NCBI GenBank assembly: GCA_023411395.1
Contig: JAEYOV010000058.1
Span: forward strand, 1 to 30,505
From: Bacillota bacterium
GTDB lineage: Bacteria > Bacillota > Clostridia > Christensenellales > Aristaeellaceae
Length of the DNA stretch: 30,505 nt
Direction: 5' to 3'
A program made the translations under genes and the position numbers. Every line of letters begins with the position of its first letter. Within the stretch, counting starts at the first letter, position 1. This document shows positions 25,601 to 30,505 of this stretch, piece after piece. The notes beneath the pieces are model-generated. The model was not told the DNA's origin, ran no database searches, and was given only the letters and a program-made list of their open reading frames with translations.

Positions 25601-25935
25601 ACGACCAGCCGCCTGAAATGATTTTCTACCAGGGGCTCGCGCTTGAAAAGCTTGGGCAGCACGAAAAAGCCCGGCAGCGCTACCAAAGGCTGATTGGCTA
25701 TGGCCGGGAACATCGGGACGATCATGTGGCCGTGGATTATTTCGCGGTATCGCTGCCCGATTTTTTGATCTTTGACGATGATCTGGACAAAAGGAACGTT
25801 CTCCACTGCGAATACCTGCAGGGGCTGGGGCACTTGGGCCTGAAAAACCCGGATGCGGCCAAAGCGCATCTTCAGAAGGTTCTGTCCATGGACCCCGCGC
25901 ATCAGGGGGCCATCACGCATCTTCGCATGATATGA
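22606..25935 (+). CDS. DUF5107 domain and TPR protein, cytoplasmic
   Basis: 1109 residues from the chosen start. The N-terminal 450 or so residues are a DUF5107 domain whose motifs (LENEYLQVLIMPELGGRI, GGIEFNWP, WWANPAYAV) resemble the aldose 1-epimerase or mutarotase beta-sandwich. From about residue 470 to the end run many tetratricopeptide repeats, for example NAYGLLLFRQGQFEKSERYFRRAVE and YYNLALSLLMQGKTGGAYDAFF. There is no signal peptide. Such proteins occur in carbohydrate loci of Clostridia and Paenibacillus, but their activity has not been established to my knowledge. ATG 22606 has GGGAGGGG upstream; an in-frame TTG at 22576 is less likely. Next comes GH42, 82 nt downstream with its own promoter. 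Substrate unknown; sugar mutarotase or glycan-binding scaffold are the leading guesses. Confidence 0.85.
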   Translation: MKKKEGVLLWEEDILIPTYGVGEPDKNPMFLEKRVYQGSSGRVYPLPVIDRIEDERADRKWRAVYLENEYLQVLIMPELGGRIQRALDKTNQYDFVYYNKVIKPALVGLAGPWISGGIEFNWPQHHRPTTFQPVDYTLASNEDGSKTVWLSEIDRMYGTKSTVGITLYPGKAYIEISANLYNPTSLPQTFLWWANPAYAVNNDTFSVFPPDVHAVFDHGKRDVSKFPIAEGTYYKVDYSAGVDIARYKNIPVPTSYMAYRSEFDFVGGYDEGRKAGLLHVADHHISPGKKQWTWGCGDFGKAWDRNLTDGDGPYIELMTGVYTDNQPDFSWLAPYEQKSFRQYFMPYKTLGSVKNASKDVLLTLKRDGENVYAAVYATSVLKNAVIELKGKGCVYYEAVETISPRKVFEKTVALREGDEEADLTITVKAAGGGTLLCYTPAPEKEEPLPEAAKPIGAPEKLESTEALFLAGMHLEQYRHATYRPEDYYLEGLKRDPGDMRINNAYGLLLFRQGQFEKSERYFRRAVETAVRHNPNPYDGEPYYNLALSLLMQGKTGGAYDAFFKACWSESTKSRGYFALAQIDMARGGFELALEHAGAALSINGRNAKAQNLKAMALRKLRKYKNAKQQALDTLRMDCLDLGALNELYLIAREEGNPEETERRLARLDPLLKSGHNALALSRQYADAGQFQDAIGLLTQHLALCEGGESVSPLVFYYLGWYHEKCSRADAALSFYKKGAAACSDYCFPNNLADILVLRAAQRANPGDAKAFYYLGNLFYDRGQYGEAIACFDFSQRLDGRFATVHRNLALAYYNKLQEPELARHHMEMAFALNQKDARVFYELDQLYKKLGEPVKERLARLTQYRSVVDARDDLSVEYVTLLNMYGQYAAAQAVLESRRFHPWEGGEGKITRQYVYTHTELAKMCLVRGDYGQAAEMLHKALDYPHNLGEGKLYGAQENDVYYYLGCAYEGLGETGKAAECFMKASHGLHEPASAVFYNDQPPEMIFYQGLALEKLGQHEKARQRYQRLIGYGREHRDDHVAVDYFAVSLPDFLIFDDDLDKRNVLHCEYLQGLGHLGLKNPDAAKAHLQKVLSMDPAHQGAITHLRMI

Positions 25936-25947
25936 CGGAAAAACACC

Positions 25948-25976
25948 CTGGCAGGATGCGTCAGTTGTGATATAAT
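25948..25976 (+). promoter_or_regulatory. Extended -10 promoter of the GH42 gene
   Basis: CTGGCA (25948-25953), 17-nt spacer, perfect TATAAT (25971-25976) with a TG extension at 25968-25969. It lies 41 nt before the GH42 ATG, in the 82-nt gap after the DUF5107-TPR gene. The glycosidase can therefore be transcribed on its own. Confidence 0.7.
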
Positions 25977-26017
25977 CTTTTCAGAAGGAAAGTATCGTAA
26001 CAAGTGAGGTAAGGTCC

Positions 26018-28087
26018 ATGCTGAAGGAGAAGTCTATCCGTCTTGACCATTTATCGCTTGGGGTATGCTATTATCCGGAGCACTGGGACGAAAGCTTATG
26101 GGAAGATGATCTTACACGCATGCGGGAGCACGGCATTGAAACGGTGCGCGTATTTGAGTTTGCCTGGACCCTGGCGGAAAAGGAAGAGGGTGTGTTTGAC
26201 TTTTCCTTCTTCGACCGGTTCTTGAACCTGTGCGGGCAAAAGGGGATGCAGGCCATTTTGTGCACCCCCACCGCCACGCCCCCGGCCTGGCTGACGGGCA
26301 AATACCCCGAGGTACTCAATGCCGGCCGCGACGGAAGCCTGTACCACCACGGGCACCGGCGGCATTACAACTACAACTCTCCCGTCTACCGGCAATTGTG
26401 CGCGCGCATCATCACAAAGCTGGCGGAGCGCTACGGCCGGCACCCCGCGGTGATTGGCTGGCAGATCGACAATGAAATCAACTGCGAGATCGACGTATTC
26501 TATTCCGAAAGCGACGATACTGCTTTCCGGGAATACCTGAAAGCGCACTTTGGCACGCTGGACGCGCTGAATGAAGCCATCGGCGCCCGCTTCTGGAACC
26601 AAACCTATACCGGCTGGGATCAGGTGCATCTTCAGCGCAATACCCTCCACGGCCATGGGAATCCCCACATGGCGCTGCTGGAAAAACGCTTTATCTCCAA
26701 AAGCGCACGATCCTTCGTCAAGCTGCAAAGCGATATCATCGCGAAATACGCCAAGGGGCAGTTCATTACCACCAACGGCATCTTCGGCCATCTGGACAGC
26801 CATGAGATGACACAGGAGGGGCTGGACTTTATCACCTATGACAGCTATCCCAACTTTGCCTACGGCATAGAGGAAGCGGCCGAAAACCGGCGGGGCGGCG
26901 GCCTCCGCGATCGGTTCTGGAGCCTGCAATTGACCCGTGCCCGCTCCATCAGCAAGAACTTTGGCGTCATGGAACAGCAGTCCGGCCCCGGCGGTTGGGA
27001 CTTCAAGATGCTCCAGCCCATGCCCAAGCCCGGCCAGATGCGGCTTTGGACCATGCAGTCCGTGGCCCATGGCGCCGACTATGTCAGCTATTTCCGCTGG
27101 CGTACCTGCGGCTATGGCACGGAAATGTACTGGCACGGCCTCAACGATTATGGCAACAAGCCCAACCGCCGCCTCGCGGAACTGAAAGGGATCGCCGGGG
27201 AGTTTGCGGCGCTTAAAAAGGTGGCGGGCAGCCGCTATGAGGCCAAGGTCGGCCTTTTGCACGATTACCTGAACGAATGGGACGGCGAACGGGACAAGTG
27301 GCACGGGCCAATGGGCGAATCGTCCCGCAGGAATATTTTCGCGGCGGCGCTGAAAAAGCATACGCCCATGGATTTGGTGTATCTGCGCCATACGGACGGT
27401 CACGAAACGGCGCTTGAGGAACTGCTCCCATACAAGGTGCTGTTCTACCCCCACGCCGCAATTTTGACGGAAGGGACGGCCCACCTGCTGGAGGCGTACT
27501 GCAAGGCCGGAGGCACGCTGATCCTGGGCGCGCGCACAGGCTACAAGGATGAATTCGGCCGCTGCCCCATGATGGCCATGCCGGGGCATGCCGCCAGGCT
27601 GTGCGGCGCGGAGGTGGAGGACTATACCTTTGTCCGGCCGGAGGAGGACCCCGTGCATCTAAAGTGGGATGGCGTGTCCGTTCCCGCCCCCGTCTTTAAC
27701 GATATTCTCCTTCCCTTGGAAGATGGGGAAGTGCTGGCTTTTTTCCGGGGCGGCTATTATGACGGCAAGCCGGCACTGGTGAAAAAGGGGTATTCGGGCG
27801 GCGGGGCGGCCTATTATGTTGGGTCCGGGTTCGGTGAAGAGCTGGCGGCGCTGTTCCTTGATAAGCTGGGCGCCGGTGAGCCGTACGCCGGGGAAATTTC
27901 CTGCCCGGGTGAGGTGGAGCTGGCCATGCGGGTCAAAGGAGATAGCAGATATTGCTTCCTGCTCAACTTCACAGGGGATACACAGTCCGTTTTTGTAAAG
28001 GGCGCGTGGCGCGGCGCCGTCAGCGGCACGCCCGTTTCGGGGGAAAATGTTTTGCCCCCTTACGGTGTTTTGATCCTTAAGCAATAG
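26018..28087 (+). CDS. GH42 beta-galactosidase
   Basis: 689 residues, usual for GH42. The TIM barrel starts with LGVCYYPEHWDESLWEDDLTRM, and TPTATPPAWLTGKYPEVL is a family hallmark. The acid/base Glu153 lies in GWQIDNEINC and the nucleophile Glu319 in FGVMEQQSGP. After the barrel come the trimerisation-like domain (about 400-600) and a small C-terminal beta domain. It hydrolyses terminal beta-galactosides inside the cell, since there is no signal peptide. GTGAGGTAAGG precedes ATG 26018. Gene symbols bga or lacZ are used inconsistently for this family, so none is given. It is flanked by the DUF5107-TPR gene and an ArsR-like regulator. Confidence 0.95.
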   Translation: MLKEKSIRLDHLSLGVCYYPEHWDESLWEDDLTRMREHGIETVRVFEFAWTLAEKEEGVFDFSFFDRFLNLCGQKGMQAILCTPTATPPAWLTGKYPEVLNAGRDGSLYHHGHRRHYNYNSPVYRQLCARIITKLAERYGRHPAVIGWQIDNEINCEIDVFYSESDDTAFREYLKAHFGTLDALNEAIGARFWNQTYTGWDQVHLQRNTLHGHGNPHMALLEKRFISKSARSFVKLQSDIIAKYAKGQFITTNGIFGHLDSHEMTQEGLDFITYDSYPNFAYGIEEAAENRRGGGLRDRFWSLQLTRARSISKNFGVMEQQSGPGGWDFKMLQPMPKPGQMRLWTMQSVAHGADYVSYFRWRTCGYGTEMYWHGLNDYGNKPNRRLAELKGIAGEFAALKKVAGSRYEAKVGLLHDYLNEWDGERDKWHGPMGESSRRNIFAAALKKHTPMDLVYLRHTDGHETALEELLPYKVLFYPHAAILTEGTAHLLEAYCKAGGTLILGARTGYKDEFGRCPMMAMPGHAARLCGAEVEDYTFVRPEEDPVHLKWDGVSVPAPVFNDILLPLEDGEVLAFFRGGYYDGKPALVKKGYSGGGAAYYVGSGFGEELAALFLDKLGAGEPYAGEISCPGEVELAMRVKGDSRYCFLLNFTGDTQSVFVKGAWRGAVSGTPVSGENVLPPYGVLILKQ

Positions 28088-28103
28088 AATTCCCCGCTTG
28101 CCT

Positions 28104-28132
28104 GTGCCAATCCCACCGCTTTATGCTACAAT
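28104..28132 (+). promoter_or_regulatory. Extended -10 promoter of the ArsR-like regulator gene
   Basis: GTGCCA (28104-28109), 17-nt spacer, TACAAT (28127-28132) with TG at 28124-28125. It lies 34 nt before the ATG at 28167. It is embedded in a 26-bp inverted repeat. The form, a weak -35 with a TG-extended -10, is the same as at the GH42 promoter. Confidence 0.6.
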
Positions 28133-28140
28133 GAAGCGGT
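28115..28140. promoter_or_regulatory. Inverted repeat around the -10, candidate autoregulatory operator
   Basis: ACCGCTT (28115-28121) and AAGCGGT (28134-28140) are perfect 7-bp arms separated by 12 bp, with the -10 box in the gap. The size and position fit a dimeric winged-helix repressor covering its own promoter. Confidence 0.55.
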
Positions 28141-28166
28141 ATAGCGCGGATGAGGAGGCAGCACAC

Positions 28167-29141
28167 ATGGACGAGCTTTTTATGCGGGGCACAAAGCACA
28201 TGCGCCTGACCATTGACGACTCTGAGCGGTTGTGCGAGGTGGCCAGAGCGCTTTCAAATCCCGTACGGCTGCAAATACTGCGGCTTCTGGGGAAAAAGTC
28301 CATGCAGAGCGTTAACGACCTGGCGGACAGCCTGAATGTTCCTGTCTCCACCGTGGCCTTGGCCATACGCACCCTGGAGGACGCGGGGCTGATCTTTACC
28401 GAAAACATGCCCGGCATACGCGGTACTTTGAAGCTGTCCACCCGCAAGACCGATTCGCTGAGCATTGATCTTTCGCCTTGTGAGGAGCACACGGGCAGCG
28501 TTCTCACCATGCATATGCCCGTGGGCGGGTACTCCAGGGTCGGGCGCGTCAAGCCCACCTGCGGCCTGGCGGGGGTCAATCATATCATCGGGGAGGATGA
28601 CAATCCCCGCGCCTTTTTCCTGCATGACCGTTTCAACGCCCAACTGTTGTGGTTCCGCCAGGGCTTTGTGGAATACCAGTTCGGTGTTTTGCGTATCGAT
28701 GAAATCGATATCGAATGGCTGGAGCTTTCCTTCGAGGCCTGCTCCGAGGCGCCCATGTACCGCGACCCCTGGAAGAGCGACATCCGTGTGTCCGTCAACG
28801 GAAAGGTGCTGGGCACCTGGACAAGCCCCTGCGACTGCGGGGAACACAGGGGGCGTCTGAACCCCGCCTGGTGGTCGGACCTTTCCACCCAGCACGGCTT
28901 TTTGAAAACCTGGCGGGTCGATCAAAAGGGGAGCTACCTCGACAATATGTACATTTCCGGCACCACCTTATCCGATCTGCAACTGAGCGCAAGCGACGCC
29001 ATCACCGTCCGCATCGAGGTGCCGGAGGATGCGGAACATGTGGGCGGCATCAACCTGTTCGGCGAGCAGTTTGGCGATTTCCCCCAGGATATCGTATTGC
29101 AGGTAGGCTACCGCATGAAGGAAATCATCCCGAGCAAGTAA
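28167..29141 (+). CDS. ArsR-like winged-helix regulator with large sensory domain
   Basis: 324 residues from the chosen start. Residues 20-90 form an ArsR-type winged helix (LCEVARALSNPVRLQILRLL, QSVNDLADSLNVPVSTVALAIRTLEDAGLI). Residues about 100-324 are a long, mostly beta domain with GGYSRVGRVKPTCGLAG, RAFFLHDRFNAQLLWFRQG and VPEDAEHVGGINLFGEQFG. This is much larger than metal-sensing ArsR proteins, and no metal-site Cys pair lies in the helix-turn-helix region. It is likely a sugar-responsive regulator, inferred from its place between GH42 and GH2. ATG 28167 is chosen for its GAGGAGG; the frame is open from 28098 but that part lies across the promoter. It probably binds the inverted repeat at 28115-28140. 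Confidence 0.82.
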   Translation: MDELFMRGTKHMRLTIDDSERLCEVARALSNPVRLQILRLLGKKSMQSVNDLADSLNVPVSTVALAIRTLEDAGLIFTENMPGIRGTLKLSTRKTDSLSIDLSPCEEHTGSVLTMHMPVGGYSRVGRVKPTCGLAGVNHIIGEDDNPRAFFLHDRFNAQLLWFRQGFVEYQFGVLRIDEIDIEWLELSFEACSEAPMYRDPWKSDIRVSVNGKVLGTWTSPCDCGEHRGRLNPAWWSDLSTQHGFLKTWRVDQKGSYLDNMYISGTTLSDLQLSASDAITVRIEVPEDAEHVGGINLFGEQFGDFPQDIVLQVGYRMKEIIPSK

Positions 29142-29215
29142 ATTATAAAAATATTGAAACAATCCCGAAGAAAACGCACCTTGCCTATAGCTTAAATGGA
29201 GCAAACTTAAAACTA

Positions 29216-29243
29216 TTGACATCCACGCACTGCCGATGATAAG
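29216..29243 (+). promoter_or_regulatory. Possible promoter of the GH2 gene
   Basis: A perfect TTGACA (29216-29221) is followed after 16 nt by GATAAG (29238-29243), four of six bases of the -10 consensus. It is about 165 nt before the GH2 start. The left arm of a 9-bp inverted repeat lies in its spacer. Confidence 0.35.
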
Positions 29244-29266
29244 CTATAAGCACCAAACGGCAGTGC
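29227..29266. promoter_or_regulatory. 9-bp inverted repeat, candidate operator before GH2
   Basis: GCACTGCCG (29227-29235) and CGGCAGTGC (29258-29266) are perfect arms, 22 bp apart. They flank the proposed -10. This could be an operator with half-sites about three helical turns apart, or a leader hairpin. It does not resemble the repeat before the ArsR-like gene. Confidence 0.5.
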
Positions 29267-29409
29267 ATTATGTATGCATGTAGGTGCCATGCCGTTTCCA
29301 CAAAAGCAAAAATATTGTATTTTATCCCTTACCTGTGCAGGGAAAACGTGCAAGGAATTTGGATGAAATATTGAATTTTGTGTACCCAAAAATAATTTGG
29401 AGGGGCATT

Positions 29410-30505
29410 ATGCCAGACTTCTCCCCCATCCCCCGGCCGGAGCATCCGCGCCCGGATTTTACCCGGGATACGTTTATGAACCTGAACGGAACTTGGCGGT
29501 TTGCCTTTGACGACGCTGATGAAGGCCTGGAAAAACGTTGGTTCACCCCGGGTTATGCGCTTCCCCAAACGATTGTGGTTCCCTTCTGTTATCAGTCCAG
29601 GGCAAGCGGCATCGGTACGGAAGATATGCATCCCATCCTGTGGTACCGCCGCGGGTTTGCCGTGCCCCAGGAAATGAAAGGAAAAAGAATCCTGCTGCGT
29701 TTTGGCGCGGTGGATTATGCCTGCCGCGTGTTCGTCAACGGCCAGCAGGCCGGCGAGCACAGGGGCGGCTACACGCCTTTCACGGTAGAGGTCACCCACC
29801 TATTAAAGAAGGGCGAAAATGATCTTTGCCTTCGGGTGGAAGATAGGCCCGACTGCACCCAGCCCCGTGGCAAGCAGTACTGGGACAAGGGGCTGATGGG
29901 CTGCTGGTATACGCCTGTCAGCGGCATCTGGCAAACCGTGTACATGGAAGCGGTGGGCGAATACGCTTTGACTCAGGTGCACGTGACCCCGGACATCAAC
30001 CGGAACCTGGCCATGGTGGAGCTGGCGCTGGACAAGTTTCCCGCCGCCCCCCTTACGGTGGATGTGCAGGTCTCCTTCCAGGGCAAAACCGTCAAGCATC
30101 TGACCGTGGAAACGTCAGATCGGCAGGTACGCATCCCGGTGGATATGATCGGCAAGGGCGGTCTTGATCCCGTGCGGCTGTGGGCCCCCGGCCATCCCAG
30201 CCTGTATGACCTTTCGGTGCGCATACTTACCGGCGGCAAGGAAGCCGACCATGTGGCATCCTACTTTGGCATGCGCAAGGTGGAGGTAAAAAATGGTCAG
30301 GTGCTGCTCAACAACACCCCGCTGTACCAGCGGCTGATCCTGGACCAGGGCTACTGGCCGGAAACGCTGCTTACCCCGCCCACCGACGATGCCATCCACA
30401 AGGATATCGAGCTGACGCTGGCCTTTGGCTTCAATGGCGCAAGGAAGCATCAAAAGCTGGAGGACCCAAGGTATTATTATTGGGCCGACAGGCTGGGCCT
30501 TATCG
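29410..30505 (+). CDS. Glycoside hydrolase family 2 enzyme (3' truncated by window end)
   Basis: Open from ATG 29410 to the window edge, 365 residues seen. The N-terminal sugar-binding jelly roll (LNGTWRFAFDD, VPFCYQSRASGIG, WYRRGFAVP, VDYACRVFVNGQQAGEHRGGYTPF) is followed by the Ig-like domain (about 185-285). The TIM barrel starts at LNNTPLYQRLILDQGYWPETLLTPP and GFNGARKHQKLEDPRYYYWADRLGL. The catalytic Glu residues lie beyond the window. GGAGGGG is placed 4-5 nt before ATG. There is no signal peptide, so it is intracellular. Family members are beta-galactosidases, beta-glucuronidases or beta-mannosidases; the substrate cannot be decided here, although the neighbouring GH42 favours a galactoside. 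Confidence 0.92.
   Translation, partial: MPDFSPIPRPEHPRPDFTRDTFMNLNGTWRFAFDDADEGLEKRWFTPGYALPQTIVVPFCYQSRASGIGTEDMHPILWYRRGFAVPQEMKGKRILLRFGAVDYACRVFVNGQQAGEHRGGYTPFTVEVTHLLKKGENDLCLRVEDRPDCTQPRGKQYWDKGLMGCWYTPVSGIWQTVYMEAVGEYALTQVHVTPDINRNLAMVELALDKFPAAPLTVDVQVSFQGKTVKHLTVETSDRQVRIPVDMIGKGGLDPVRLWAPGHPSLYDLSVRILTGGKEADHVASYFGMRKVEVKNGQVLLNNTPLYQRLILDQGYWPETLLTPPTDDAIHKDIELTLAFGFNGARKHQKLEDPRYYYWADRLGLI

Noticed and set aside
26096..27658. Minus-strand open frame of 520 codons opposite GH42
   Set aside because: GH42 catalytic motifs are intact on the plus strand and the antisense frame has no ribosome site or known domain.

Overview
The window looks like a chromosomal segment of a G+C-rich Bacillota, most likely class Clostridia and possibly a Christensenellales-type gut lineage. 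Strong AGGAGG-type ribosome sites, a secreted Pro-Glu-Pro-Thr linker protein with Ig-like repeats, a CUT1 sugar importer without its own ATPase, a CsoR/CopA/CopZ copper island, and carbohydrate-linked AraC and DUF5107-TPR proteins support this. The lineage is inferred from gene content and style, not from a marker gene. No rRNA, tRNA, transposase, prophage or CRISPR array was seen.

Layout. (1) 1-841: 3' part of a secreted or surface gene with a Pro-Thr linker and an SH3-like domain. (2) 1201-8391: a 2396-residue secreted surface protein with signal peptide, PEPTAT linker, SH3-like region, four X2-like modules, five beta-helix cassettes and seven Big_2 Ig-like domains. A bidirectional terminator at 8440-8475 separates it from the next, oppositely oriented operon. 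(3) 15471 down to 8623, minus strand: a sugar-import and sugar-oxidation operon in the order permease, permease, solute-binding protein, then three different Gfo/Idh/MocA oxidoreductases. A divergent AraC-type regulator (15661-16554) shares its promoter region, which holds a perfect 16-bp palindrome. (4) 16758-21489, plus strand: a copper island of csoR, a DUF2318 membrane-anchored Cys protein, copA, a lipoprotein of unknown function with a reading-frame break, copZ and a tiny double-Cys protein. A near-consensus promoter overlaps a G-tract operator of the CsoR type. (5) 21560-30505: a second carbohydrate locus with an AraC regulator (minus), a divergent DUF5107-TPR protein, a GH42 beta-galactosidase, an ArsR-like regulator with a large sensory domain and apparently its own operator, and the 5' part of a GH2 enzyme that runs off the window.

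How it fits together (inference). The surface protein and its truncated neighbour share a design of Pro/Thr linker plus SH3-like domain and may act in adhesion or glycan binding. The importer brings in an oligosaccharide or modified sugar, and its three oxidoreductases process it by NAD-linked steps. GH42, GH2 and the mutarotase-like DUF5107-TPR protein handle galactosides inside the cell, because none of them has a visible signal peptide. The copper island between the two sugar loci senses Cu(I), exports it and buffers it, and adds two extracytoplasmic proteins whose roles are not known.

The least explained parts are the copper-island lipoprotein and DUF2318 protein, the cassette architecture of the giant protein, the pairing of a DUF5107-TPR protein and an ArsR-like regulator with GH42/GH2, and several clean palindromic operators with no assigned regulator. 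All calls come from reading the sequence; no database search was run.
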